Source: Muscardinus avellanarius
Taxonomy: Eukaryota; Chordata; Mammalia; Rodentia; Gliridae
Direction of reading: 5' to 3'
DNA: 64,000 bases
Assembly: GCA_963383645.1 (NCBI GenBank)
Contig: OY726563.1
Coordinates: 42,426,331 to 42,490,330, forward strand
The notes under the pieces were generated by a model. The model ran no database searches. It was not told where the DNA came from and saw only the letters and a program-made list of their open reading frames with translations. Positions 48,290-59,130 of this stretch are shown one piece after another. Position 1 is the first letter of the stretch, and the number at the start of each line of letters is the position of its first letter. The position numbers and the translations under genes are program-made.

Positions 48290-49112
48290 GAGAGAGTGGG
48301 GATTGGAGTCAAACCTTGGAGTGTTCCAACTCTGTACTACATCTTCAGCCTTTTTAACATTCTTATTAATTAATTATTTTATTTATTCATTGGTACTGGG
48401 GATTGATTCCAGGGGCATTCTACCTCTGATATACTTCCCCAACCCTATTTTACTTTTATTTGGAAATAGTGTTTTGATAAATTGCTGAGGCTATCCTTGA
48501 ACCTGCAATCTGTTTCAGTCTCCCAAGTACTGGAATTGGAAGCATGTGCCACCCCGCCTGGTTCTGAAGGATTTTGAAGCCACATTGCTTAGCCATTTTC
48601 TTTGCAGTATTTTTTTACTATGTCTTTGCTCAACAAACTCTTTCTTCCTCAGTCATGTCTCTCTCACAGGCACCCAAATACCAACTGAGAGGGATCGAAA
48701 CGAGTGCTGGATATTCTTGTATCCAACACACTATAACACATGGACACTCAACATAGCTTCCGCAGCTCTAAGGAGACAAGTAGGGCCATGGGGTTTAGAA
48801 GAAGAGAGTCTTTCCCTTTTATACCTGCTCTACTTTCAACTTGTTTGAGCTTTCTTTTCACAGTGAGTGTTATTCGTTGCTTGAGTAAGGAAAAACAATA
48901 CATTTGTTAATTTTTTTTTTTTTTTGGTACTGGGGATCGAATCCAGGGGCCTCCACGCTATACTCTCAGCCTTTTTATTTTCTATTTTGAAACAGGGCCT
49001 TGCCAAGTTGATGTCAGTCTAAGTTGCTGAGGCTGTCATTGAACCTGTGATCCTCCTGTCTCAGCATTCCAAATACTTAGATTACAGGCATATGCCACCA
49101 TGCCCAGCTGGT
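48290..49112 (-). repeat. Antisense B1-dID SINEs
   Basis: A fragment at 48290-48352, a copy at 48391-48563 and a copy at 48926-49112. A unique stretch lies between 48565 and 48900, and a short TTA repeat precedes them at 48208-48229. Confidence 0.82.
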
Positions 49113-49253
49113 ATAGGTTCTTTGGAGGCAATTTTGCAATGTGCATCAGTACCACACATTTATCTTTGATCCAATAATACTGCTGCTATAAACTTGTTTA
49201 ATGGATATATACCCAAAAGTAAGTCATGGTGTAAGTATAAGAGGATGTTTACT

Positions 49254-50666
49254 GCAGAATTTCTTTTTAATGTTATTTTAATATCACTTTATTGGTGCTC
49301 TGTGAGGTTCAATGTAATACAAATATACACGTGCAGAGCACTTGGCATGGTTCCTTCCAGATTCCACCCACTACCCCGTCTTCCCCTACATGTTAGGGAG
49401 ACTGGTAGACCTTCAAATATGAACATAGGATTCTTTGTTTTTTATTATTTATTTATTTATTTTTAAATTTTTTATTGGTGCATTATATTCATACATCATA
49501 GTGGGGTAAAAAACTTGTGTGTACAGACATGTACACATCACTGATTTAACCCTTACCCAATTCCCACCCCATTCCCTCCGCGTCCGTCCTTCCCTTGCTC
49601 GGCTTAAGTGGTTGACTTCGATATGTTTTAAGTATATTGTGTGTTTTAGAGATTTTCCTCTTCCCCCCTCCTTTCTCCTCCTTTAGGTTGTCTTGTTTGC
49701 TCCTCTATAGGATTTCCTTTCTCATCTAGAGTTCCTCTTATAACCCATTTCTCCCTAGCTCTCACATATTAGGGAAAACATCTGATTTCTTATTTTTTGT
49801 GACAGACTAATCTCACTTAGCATACTGTCCTTTAATTGTGAACACAGGATTATTTAAACTGTCTTCTTCATCAAACCTTTTTCCCCTCCCCAAAGCCCTC
49901 TTTCTTTTGTTTCCTACTTTTTTTCTAGCTTTCCACATATGAGAGAAAATATATGACCCTTGACTTTCTGACTGATTTCATTTAGCATAATATTCTCTAG
50001 TTTTATCCATTTTTCTACAAATCCTGTAATTTTGTTCTTTTGTGGGTGATTAAAATTCCATTGTATATACATACAATATTTTTCTTATCCATTCATCTGT
50101 TGGATACCTAGATTAATTCTCTAATTTGGTTATTATTGGACTGCTATAAGCATAGATATGCATGTATCTATTTTCTGACTTTAATTTTTTGGAAAATACT
50201 TAGAAGTGGTGATAGCTGGTTCATATGGTGGCTCTATTCCTTAAATTTGAGGAACCTATATATTGAAGTGGTTGTCCCACCAAAAGTGTGAAAAAGTTTC
50301 TATTTCCCCACATCCTTGCCAGCTTGTATTACTGTTTGTGTTCTTGATAGTTGTCATTCTAACTAAACCTTGGTGTGGTTTTGATTTGCATTTCCCTGAT
50401 TGCTAATGATATTAAGATTTTTTCATATATCTATTGGCTATTTGTATTTCTTCTTATGAGAAATGTCTGTTCAGTTCAATTTGCACATTTTGTTGGGTTA
50501 TTTGTTCTTTTCAGTTTTTTTTAATTCTCTGTGTATTCTCAATATTATTTCTCAGAGGAGTAGCTGTCAAAGATTTTCTCCAATTTTGTAGGCTCTCTCT
50601 TCAGAATCTTGGTTGTTTCTTTTGCTATGCGGGAGCTTCTTAATTTGATGCTAGCAGAATTTCTTT
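49254..50666 (-). mobile_element. LINE-1 (old) with a younger LINE-1 nested inside, both antisense
   Basis: Outer TSD GCAGAATTTCTTT at 49254-49266 and 50654-50666. The outer element is a diverged L1 3' end. The inner one (about 49437-49836) is a cleaner L1 3' end with its own duplication, GAACATAGGATT against GAACACAGGATT. Confidence 0.88.
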
Positions 50667-50771
50667 ATAATGGCAAAAATAAATGTCTATCATTAAAGTA
50701 TGGATAAATAAACTGCTTTTCATCTATTAATATTAAGAATAGTAAGCAGGCATTTAAAAACAATAAGGTAG

Positions 50772-50955
50772 GCTGGGCGTGGTGGCGCACGCTTGTAATC
50801 CCCAAACTTGGGAGGCGGAGACAGGAGGATCGCACAGGTTCGAAGCCAGCTGCGCTGGCGTAAGAGACCCTGTTTCCAAATAAAAAGTATAAAAATAGGT
50901 CTGGGAGTGTAACCCGGAGGTAGAAGGGTTTCCAGGATCCCCAGTACCACCATAA
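50772..50955 (+). repeat. Young-subfamily B1-dID SINE
   Basis: GCTGGGCGTGGTGGCGCACG start, TTTCCAGGATCCCCAGTACC end. A degenerate TAAGGTAG flank on each side. Confidence 0.92.
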
Positions 50956-51087
50956 AACCAAAAAATAAAATAAAAACACTAAGGTAGAGTGTAGTATTGA
51001 GATGGCAAGGAACTGAATATAACATGCTGCTATTTGTGTCTTTCTTTTATCCTAGGAGAATACCAAAAGATTTTTTGAAAGTCAGTT

Positions 51088-51560
51088 GGGCACAGTAGTA
51101 GTTCCAGTACTTGGGAGGCTGGGACAGAAGAATCAGCAGGTTCGTGGCCAGCCTCAGCTACTTAGTGAGGCCATCCACAATTTAGTGAGATCCTGTTTCA
51201 AATAAAGAATAAAAAAGGGCTGGAGATGTAGCTCAGAAGTAGAATGAATTTTAAGTAAAACTGAATTAGGATAAATGGATTAGAGTTCTGGGACCAGGTA
51301 ATATTTATTTTATTGGTTCTTTTCTCATTTTAAATTAATTTTTCTTTTTTTCTTTCTTTTTTTGTGGTACCGGGGATGGAAACCATAGGCTTTCTACCTC
51401 CAGGCTACACTCTCAGACCTATTTTGTATTTTATTTATTGAAAACTAACAGGGTCTCACTAAGTTGCTGGGAGCTTCACTAAGTAGCTGAGGCTGGCATT
51501 GAACCTGCGCGATCCTCCCAAGTACTGAGCTTACAAATATGCACCACCATGCCTGGCTCA
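51088..51560. repeat. Sense and antisense B1-dID SINEs
   Basis: Sense copy at 51088-51245, antisense at 51363-51560. Confidence 0.83.
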
Positions 51561-51710
51561 TTTTAAATTAATTTTTTAATTGGAACATACAATTTGAATA
51601 TATTTATGTGGTACCATGTGATGTTTTCATACATTTATACATTATGTAGTACTCAGATCATGGCAAACATACCTTCCTCCTCAAACCTTGATTCTCTCAT
51701 ATGTGGAAGT
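51561..51710 (-). mobile_element. Old LINE-1 3'-end fragment, antisense (probable)
   Basis: TTGGAACATACAATTTGAAT, GTGATGTTTTCATACATTTA and GTAGTACTCAGATCATGG resemble the complement of an L1M 3' UTR. Confidence 0.5.
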
Positions 51711-52034
51711 CAGAGAAAAATTCGGAAACAAAAGAGAATTCAGAACTCTTAATTTTAAATTTAAACCCCTCACTTTACAAATATTTCATCACCTTTGTGA
51801 ATAGCTAATAAACAAACATGAAAATACCATCCTAAAATGTCAATAAGAGACTTCTGGGAAGTCTCTGGGCCCTATTGCTGTAAAAATAAATCTTGACAAG
51901 AGAAAGAAAACAGCATAAAACTGAACAGAGCAACGATGATTGAAAGGCGTCAGAAATAAAAATAAAAGGCAGAACATTGATAGTACTGAAAATCTGGTCT
52001 GTGGACTTTGGGTTCAAGACTCTTATCTTGGATC

Positions 52035-52220
52035 TGGCACAGTAGCATATGCCTCAGTAGCATATGCCTCTCAGTACCTGGGAGGGTGAGACATAAGGAT
52101 CCAGGTTCGAGGCCAGCCTCAGCAACTTAGCAAGACCTGTTTAAAAATGAAAAATAAAAAGGGTGGGCTGGGGATGTGGATCAGAGATAGAAGGCCACTG
52201 GGTTCAATACCCAGTACCAC
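52035..52220 (+). repeat. B1-dID SINE
   Basis: TGGCACAGTAGCATATGCC, with a duplicated GTAGCATATGCCTC, and a CAATACCCAGTACCAC end. Confidence 0.83.
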
Positions 52221-52479
52221 AAAACCACACCAAATAAATCTCTCCTCTTGGTCACAGAACTTGCCCAAACATCCAACATTCCATGTCTTCATTCTAGTAG
52301 TTCCTCAAGATCAAAGGCTGTATGGAGATGCTGGTGGCATTGTATGTACCTTGGAAAAGTGCCCTTAGCAAGCATGTCCCTGCATATTGCACACAAGCCA
52401 TGTGAGTGTTAGAATATTCGGGGATGGCTTTACCTGGTTAACTCCAGTTTTATTCTCTTTCTTGACTTAAATTTTTCCA

Positions 52480-52815
52480 GCTTTACTAAGGTATAATTGA
52501 CCAGTAAAAATTCTATATACCTAGGGTATAAGACATGATATTTTGATACATTGTGAAATGATTACTATCATGTTAATGAACGCACCCATTACTTCACAAG
52601 GGTGGCCTTGCTCTTTCTGTAATGGGAACACTTAAGATGCGCCCTCTCATCAAACTGTATTATTTGTGGTCCTAGGGATTGAAATCAGGGACATTCCACC
52701 TTTGAGCTACACCTCCAGCCCTTTTTATTGTTTTTTAAACAGGGTCTCGCTAGATTGCTGAGTGTCTCACTATGTTGCTAAGGCTGTCCTCCTATCTCAG
52801 CCTCCTAAATATTGG
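52480..52815 (-). repeat. Old L1 3'-end piece then B1-dID SINE, antisense
   Basis: 52480-52600 resembles an antisense L1M 3' end (AAGGTATAATTGACCAGT, TATTTTGATACATTGTG). 52668-52815 is an antisense SINE. Confidence 0.6.
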
Positions 52816-53252
52816 GATTTCAGGCACAAGCATGCCCTTCTCTGGTAGCTTTACAGTCTCTGGTCTAACTTCCAGGTCTTTGATCCATCTCAAGTTGATT
52901 CCTGTGCAAAGGTGACAGGTAAGGAGAAATAGAAACTATTCTACACTGTTGGTGGAATTGCAAACTATGTTAGCTGCTATGGAGATCAATGTGCAGATTC
53001 CTGAGAAAACTAGGAATGGATCCATCATATGATCCAGCTACCATTCCTGCACATCTTTGCAAAGAGGCTGAAATCAGAGAAATACAGTAATATACGCATA
53101 CCCATATTCATAGCAGCACAATTCACAATAGTCAAATTATGGAACCAAACAGAATTCATCTGTTTATCAACAGATGAATAGATTACAAAATTATGAGGAA
53201 TACATACAATGGAATTCTACTCAGCAATAAAGAACAAAATTATGTCACTTGC

Positions 53253-53265
53253 AAGAAAATGGAAC
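53253..53265. repeat. Target-site duplication, left copy (composite element B)
   Basis: AAGAAAATGGAAC, identical to 54935-54947. Confidence 0.85.
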
Positions 53266-53275
53266 CCCCCCACAC

Positions 53276-53445
53276 GGAAGGCCCCAGAGGTCCGGGCTGC
53301 ATGGCCCCAACCCCGGGAGGGTGGGCGGGTGCGGGTGGGGCTCCCTTAGGCCACACCCCACCTGGAAGGCCCCGGAGGTCCAGGCCACGATGCCCCAACC
53401 TCGGGCGGGGGCACCCTTAGGAGACCCCCCTCCCACCCGGAAAGA
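53276..53445 (+). repeat. 5' GC-rich tandem pair of composite element B
   Basis: GGAAGGCCCCAGAGGTCC recurs after 88 bases as GGAAGGCCCCGGAGGTCC, and the third start GGAAAG after 75. CpG-rich; possibly promoter monomers. Confidence 0.8.
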
Positions 53446-53600
53446 AAAAAAAATTTTTTCATCGCTACCAAGTGCCTGATCTCACATCCTCCACCAAACC
53501 ACAATACTCTCTTTTCTTATTAAAAAAAAAGGGAAACAAAAAAAGAAAAATAGTCAAGAGGGGTTAAGATGGCCCTGGCGGCAACTAGAATATTGGAGAT

Positions 53601-54075
53601 GCAGACAAAACATATCCATCTGAACTGGAATTTTTGGAAAAATTCCCCACGAAGGAGGACTGCTGCTTCGCTACATCATTAAGAATCCTGGACATCACCT
53701 GTAAGGAGAAATTCTAGCGGAGAACTAGGAGGAAGGCGGTGGCAGCAGCAGTGGCTGAGATGGTGGTGGAGACTTGGATTTGGGAGAGGCAGACATCTGA
53801 TCCAACCCACCCTGATCCTCTGAAGAAACTACCCCAAAGGTCGAATGCTACTGTCGCACATGCTTAGGAACACTGGACATTATGCGGTATGGGAAAAGAG
53901 CTTGGGAAAGATTTGAAATGGTGGAGGCAGTCGCATTGGCAGTGGCAGGTACTCAGGGGAGGCAGAGATCTGACGTAATATACCTGGAACTTTTGAAGAA
54001 ATTACCTCAGAGGCAGAATACTACCACCATGCACCCTAGGGAATGTGGGACAACCTGCTGGGTGAAGAGGGTGCT
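53601..54075 (+). repeat. Three diverged repeats of about 170-190 bp in element B
   Basis: GCAGACAAAACATATCC, GCAGACATCTGATCC and GCAGAGATCTGACG start units spaced 188 and 173 bases apart. Each contains a GAAGAAAxTACC-type and a GGACAxxACCTG-type block. Confidence 0.65.
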
Positions 54076-54530
54076 TGGATCAGATTGGAGCCTGCCGAGG
54101 GGTGAGGCCGGTGCCTGGGCCAGTGAGGCTGGGATCAGAGCCTGCTGTGAGGCAAGGCCGATACTGAGGCCTCCGAGGCCGGGATCGGAGCCTGTCGAAA
54201 GTTTGGGCAGGTGCCGGGGCAAGCGAGGCGGGAATCGGAAACTGCTGTGAGGCAAGGATGGAGCTGGGACTTGTGAGACCAGGATAGGAGCCTGCTGAGG
54301 GGTTAGGCCAGTGCCAGGGTCAGCGAGGCCGGGATCAGAGCCTGTCGTGAGGCTAGGCCGGTGCTGGGGACTCTGAGGCTGGGAGAGGAGCCAGCCAAGG
54401 GGTTAGTTCAGTGCGGGGGCCAGCAAGGCCAGGATCAGGGCCTCCCATGAGGCAAGGCCTGTGCTGGAGCCAGCGAGGTCAGGATCAGAGTCCTCCAGGT
54501 GGCCAGGCCACTACTCGGGCCGTCGAGAGT
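54076..54530 (+). repeat. 50-bp GC-rich VNTR, nine units, in element B
   Basis: Units start GGGATCGGAGCCTG or similar. Alternating types carry GAGGGGTTAGGCCAGTGCC or TGAGGCAAGGCCGGTGCTG, giving a 100-bp higher-order period. Unit lengths run 49-51 bp. Confidence 0.93.
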
Positions 54531-54934
54531 GGAATCGGAACTTGCAATGCAGCATGCACAGAGAAATAGCACAGAAAATAAAATCCAGATGCTTCTCCTA
54601 ATTAGCAAGAACTAGGAGGAAAGGGGTAACAGGAGGAGGTTGAGTAGTAGAAAGGGCCCTATTGAGAAGCAATTAAGGTGACCAATAAGAGGGGAGGGGA
54701 TGGGGGAGGATAGAATCTCTTTAAAACTCATGAGGTGTGTAAACAATTATATCAAAGATAATCACCAATTAAGCATGGGATCGAGGGATGGGGAGGGAAT
54801 GGGTTGGGGATTGGATGAGGGCTTATTGGATGATATGTGCTTGTATATCCTCTCAAGTCTTGTATTCCAAAGTGATGTATGATTACAAAAAACAATAAAA
54901 AAAGAAGAAAAAAAGAAGAAAAAAAGAAGAAAAA

Positions 54935-54947
54935 AAGAAAATGGAAC
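54935..54947. repeat. Target-site duplication, right copy (composite element B)
   Basis: AAGAAAATGGAAC, directly after the GAAG-rich tail. Confidence 0.83.
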
Positions 54948-55363
54948 AACCTGGAGAACATATTAAGTGAGATTAGCCAGTCACGGAAAGTGAAGGGTCA
55001 TATGTTTTCTCTAATCTGCACAAATTAAGGAGTAATTGGGATATGAGGGGGCCTCTAGATAATGGAGGAGAAACCTCAGTGGAACCAGGGAGGTGTTCTA
55101 AAAGAAGGGGAGGGAGAAGCCTGAAATTCATGGAACTTTCAATGGAAATACTACCATCTATTGTGTGTACATATGTCAATATACCAATGTCAATCTCACT
55201 GATTTGTATTGAGAAGGGGGAACTGGGGAGCTGGGGGGCACCAAGTGATGTGTGAGTGTATGTCACTCTCCACATGATTTACATTTTGATGTGAGACTAT
55301 AATACATCAATAAAAGAATATTATAAAAATAAAATACATCAAAACATAAAAAGAAAAAAAATG

Positions 55364-56025
55364 GAGCCAGGCTTGGTGGCTGATGCCTATAATCCCAGTA
55401 CTTGTGTTATAGAGCAACCACCAGAGAAAACCACTCAGACTTATTTAAGCCGAATAGAAAATCTTTATTCGCTGGCCAGCGACTACACTGCAGGGTGGTA
55501 AGTCCTGAGTGCAGCCCTGAGCTGTTTCTCAGTGCTCCATAAGTCAAAATCACAAGCTCAGTAGTAAAAGTTTAAGTTTTCACAGATATGGACAATTCCC
55601 AACAGTGTTTTTCAGCATTGTGCAGGAGCTCAACAAACCATGTCTGTCCCTTATATTGTCCACCCTTTGATTATTTTATGGATAGAAAGTCCCTAACAGC
55701 CTTTGTTTCTCTGCAGGTGCATGCTAAGCAGTAGTTACAGAAGCCAAACAGGTAGTTATGCGTGACTAGCAAGGGACCTGGTGACGAACATTAGTTCTCA
55801 GGCTGATGAACATTAGTGCCTTGGGGTCACCTAAGGTAACATTGTGGCATTGCTGAAGCTAAGGGCTAGGCTCACTTTATCACACTTGGGAGGTTGAGAC
55901 AGGAGGTTCGAGGACAGCCTCAGCAAATAGACTCTAGCCAACCTAATCAGACCCTGTTTCAAAATAAAAAATGGCTGGGGATGTAGCTCAGAAGTAGAAT
56001 GCCCTTGGATTCAAACTCCAATATA
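55364..56025 (+). repeat. B1-dID SINE split by a solo LTR
   Basis: The B1 half breaks off at CCCAGTACTTG (55404) and resumes at CACTTGGGAGGTTGAG (55883). The SINE then runs to its dID end at 56025. Confidence 0.88.
55405..55882 (-). mobile_element. ERV solo LTR, 478 bp, antisense
   Basis: On the minus strand it runs from TGATAAAGTGAGCC to CTCTATAACA (5' TG, 3' CA). It has an AATAAAGATTTTCTATTCGGC poly(A) site near its end and is flanked by TACTTG and CACTTG, a 6-bp duplication with one mismatch. No internal retroviral sequence is present, so it is a recombined solo LTR. Its family is not recognised. Confidence 0.85.
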
Positions 56026-56041
56026 ATGACAGAAAAAAAGA

Positions 56042-56450
56042 GCCGGGCATGGTGGTGCATGCTCGTAATCCCTGTGCTTGGGAGGCTGAGACAGGAGGAT
56101 TGCTCAGGTTCAACCCTGTTTCCAAATAAAAAATATAAAATAGGTCTGGGAGTGTAGCCCGGAGGTAGAAGGCCCCTGGGATCCATCCCCAGTACCACCA
56201 AAAAAAAAAAAGTATTCATCACTACAGAGAATCTCCTTGTGCTGCCTCTTAATAATTACATATGTCCTGCCCTCATGTTTTGAAGTGTGCCAGCGACTGA
56301 CCCCAGGGATGCTCTATACTCTTCAGTTTTTTTTTTTTTATTTTAAGATAGAATCTCACTAGTTTGCCCACGCTGGCACAAACTTGCCATCCTCCTGCCT
56401 CAACCTCCCAAGTAGCTGGTACTATGGGAATGCTTCACCATATTCAACTT
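56042..56450. repeat. Young-type sense SINE and antisense SINE
   Basis: Sense copy at 56042-56205 with a shortened B1 half (GGTTCAACCCTGTTTCC); diverged antisense B1-type copy at 56285-56450. Confidence 0.8.
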
Positions 56451-56611
56451 CGCTATTTGTTTTTAGATGTATTCCTTTCTCCAGTTTTGTCATGTGGAAA
56501 ATGTTTTACAAGTGAACTACTGAGTATGTAACCTTTGAAGATTAGTTTTCTATCATTTAGAAAAATTATTTGGAGATCTACTCAAGTTGTTGCCTGCATT
56601 AATAGTTTGTT

Positions 56612-56822
56612 CCTGGCAGGGTGTGGGGGCACGTGACTGTAATCCCAGCCCTTGGGAAGCTGAGACAGAGGATGACAGTTTGGAGACCAGCCTCAGAAAT
56701 TTAGCGAGACTCTCAGCAATCCAGAAAGACACAGTTTCAAAACAACAAAAATAAAATGTAAAAAAGGGCTGGAGGTGTAGCTCAGAGATAAAATGCCCCT
56801 AGGTTCCATCCCCAGTACCACA
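56612..56822 (+). repeat. B1-dID SINE
   Basis: CAGGGTGTGGGGGCACGTG start, GTTCCATCCCCAGTACCAC end. Confidence 0.86.
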
Positions 56823-57344
56823 CATACAAAGAAAGTTTGCTCCTTGTTATTGCTGAGTAGTAATTCATTGCTGCTCTGCAATTTGTTTAACCACTCACCC
56901 ATTGAAATATGTGTTGTTTCCGGTTTTTGACCATTATGCATAAAGCTGCTATGAATATTCATGTGTTGCGTTTTTGTGTGAACATAAATAAGTTTGCAAT
57001 TCTCTAGAGAACATTTCTCCAGGAGTATAATTGCTGGGTCATATGGAAAGAAATCACCAGACTGTTTTCTAGACTAACTGGACCATTTTTCATTCTTAAC
57101 AGAAATGTATGAGAGTTGTAGTCATTCAATTTTGTGGTCAGCACTTGGTGTCAGTATTTTTCATGTTAACAATTCTAATGAGTATATAGTGATATATCAC
57201 TGTGCTTTTAATTTGCATTTCACAAGTAGCTAGTGACATTGAATGCTTTTTCATGTGTTTTAGATTTTTATTATCATTTTGGATGAAGCATTTATTCAAA
57301 TCTTTTACTAATTTTCTAACTGCATTGCTTTCTATTGATTGAAG

Positions 57345-57775
57345 GGGTTACTAGGCATTGAACCCAGGGGCATTCTACCTCTGAGCTATACCCTCAGCCC
57401 TATTTTGTTTTGAAAGAGGATCTTATTAAATCGATGAGGGTTTTACTAAATTGCTGAGGCTGGCCTCAAACTTATTATTCTGCTGTCTTAACCTCCCAAG
57501 TACTGGGATTACTGGCATGTGCCATGGTGTCTGACTTCTAACTGTTGAATTGAAAGCATTATTTTTTGTGGTATTGGGGATTGAACACAGGGGCATTCTA
57601 CCTTTGAGCTACACTCGCAGCCTTAGTTTATTTTTTATTTTAAAACAAAGTTTCACTAAGTTGCAGAGGATCTTACTATATGTTGTTGAGGCTGTCCTTA
57701 AACTTGTGATTTTCCTCTCTCGGCCTCTCAAGTCTAAGAAGTCCTGGGATTGCAGGCATGCACTACTACTCCTGG
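57345..57775 (-). repeat. Two antisense B1-dID SINEs
   Basis: Copies at 57345-57533 and 57567-57775, inserted in the old L1. Confidence 0.84.
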
Positions 57776-57904
57776 CTTAAAACATTCTTTATATATTCTG
57801 TGTACCAGGGAATCCTGTGTCAGATCTAGGATTTGCAAATATTTTCTCCTAGTCAATAGCTTGTCTTGTCATCCTTATCCTTTTGTTTTGTTTTGTTTTT
57901 TAAC

Positions 57905-58318
57905 CATACTGGGAATGGAACTCAGAGGCATTCTACCTCTAAGCTATACCCCAGCCCTATTTTTTATTCTTTATTTTTTTTTGCAGGTCTGGGGGTGGAA
58001 ACCAGGGGCATTCGACCTCTGAGCTACACCCCCTGCCATACTTTTTATTCTTTATTTTGAAACCGAGTCTCACTGAGTTGCAGAGGCCCTCACTAAGTAG
58101 CTAAGGCTGTCTGCGAACCGCGATCCTCCGGTCTCAGCCTCCTGAATGTTGGGATTACAAGCATGCGCCACCACGCCCAACTATTCTTTATTTTGAAACT
58201 GAGTCTCACTGAGTTGAAAAGGGCCTCACTAAGTAGCTGAGGCTATCCGAGAACCATGATCCACCTGTCTCAGCCTCCCAAATGCTGGGACTACAAGCAT
58301 GCACCATCATGCCCGGTC
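57905..58318 (-). repeat. Nested antisense SINE cluster
   Basis: A dID half at 57905-57960, an inserted unit at about 57975-58187 and the rest of the first at 58188-58318, by the same SINE-in-SINE pattern seen elsewhere. Confidence 0.83.
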
Positions 58319-58384
58319 TTCTTGTCATCCTCTTAACAAGGTCTTTCTCACAGAGTGAAAATTTTATATTAATTCAATTTTTTC

Positions 58385-58640
58385 TTTATGGAGAATTCAC
58401 TGGGGTAGGTTACTGGAGGTGTGACCTTGGGAACTATATCTGCCCCTCATCTTTCTCTCTTTCTCTTTCTCTCCTTCCCTGCTGCTGAGCACTGAGCAGC
58501 TTTCTGCTACAATGCACCACCTTGGAGCCAGCTGACCATGGACTGAACTCTAAAACTATGAACCCAAATAAACTTTTCCTCCTCTGAGTTGTTCTTGTCA
58601 GATATTTTGGTCACAGAAATGAAAAAGATAACTAAAATAG
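58385..58640 (+). mobile_element. MaLR/MT-type LTR 3' part (probable)
   Basis: ACCATGGACTGAACTCTAAA, ACCCAAATAAACTTTTCCTC and TTTTGGTCACAGAAATG follow the end of ORR1/MT-like LTRs, including the poly(A) signal. 58641-58945 shows nothing recognised. Confidence 0.65.
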
Positions 58641-58949
58641 CCACCTGTCACATACTCTAGGTGAAAACTCTTCAGAGAATAGTAGAAGTTCTAACAGGGG
58701 GCATGGTCAATAATACCATGTTCTCTCTGATGTATAACCTACTTCTGTTCATGTGATATCAGTTAAGTGAAATTATGGACTTATACATTTTACTTTAAAA
58801 ATTAATACTCACAAAATAGAAATATGCTTTAGAAAGATACCTACAAAGAAACTACAGATTAAAAATAAAATAATGTAAACACATGCAAAGCAAAAGAAAA
58901 CACAACAAACCCAACAACCAAGCATAGCCGAGATTACAGTTCATTCCAA

Positions 58950-59130
58950 ATAAGAAAATTTTTAGCATTTGGGAAGCTGAGACATGAGGATCACAGTACA
59001 TGGACAGCCTCAGCTACTTAGTGAGGCCCTTTGCAACTCAGTGAGACCCTGTTTCAAAATAAAGAATGTAAAATAGGGCTAGGGCTGTAGTTCTGAAGTA
59101 GAATATTTCTGAGTTTCATCCACAGTATCG
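58950..59130 (+). repeat. B1-dID SINE
   Basis: 5'-truncated copy ending GTTTCATCCACAGTATCGC. Then 500 bases of AT-rich DNA without recognised features. Confidence 0.82.

Larger units (their letters stand above)
53266..54934 (+). mobile_element. Composite VNTR-L1 retroelement, copy B (apparently complete)
   Basis: About 1.67 kb inserted in an L1. Order: two GC-rich 5' repeats (starting GGAAGGCCCC at 53276 and 53364, 88 and about 75 bp); an AT-rich linker to about 53552; then GGGGTTAAGATGGCC, reminiscent of L1 5'-UTR starts. Three diverged repeats follow, starting at 53601, 53789 and 53962, then nine 50-bp VNTR units (54076-54530), a unique tail, an L1 3' UTR (about 54740-54890) and an (A)GAAG-rich end. 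No ORF1 or ORF2. It shares VNTR, tail and end with copy A. It is either an ORF-deleted L1 or an SVA-like composite. Confidence 0.87.
52880..55325 (+). mobile_element. LINE-1 3' end, sense, split by composite element B
   Basis: 52880-53265 encodes the L1 ORF2 end (GGAATTGCAAACTATGTTAG, GGAATTCTACTCAGCAATAA). It resumes at 54935 with GGAACAACCTGGAGAACATA and ends about 55310 in CATCAATAAAAG. With the 1.67-kb insertion removed it is one continuous 5'-truncated L1. Confidence 0.88.
56846..58382 (-). mobile_element. Old LINE-1, antisense, broken by SINEs
   Basis: L1 complement at 56846-57340 (TTGCTGAGTAGTAATTCATT, ATTGCTGGGTCATATGGAAA), resuming at about 57775-57880 and 58315-58382. CTTGTCATCCT occurs at both resumption edges, a duplication made when SINEs inserted. 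Confidence 0.65.

Noticed and set aside
53882..54250. 122-codon frame in composite B as an ORF1 remnant
   Set aside because: No coiled-coil or RRM-like ORF1 features seen; it runs from the 180-bp repeats into the VNTR.
54076..54530. CRISPR-like array (regular 50-bp units)
   Set aside because: No repeat/spacer alternation: every unit is diverged along its length, in mammalian DNA inside a retroelement.
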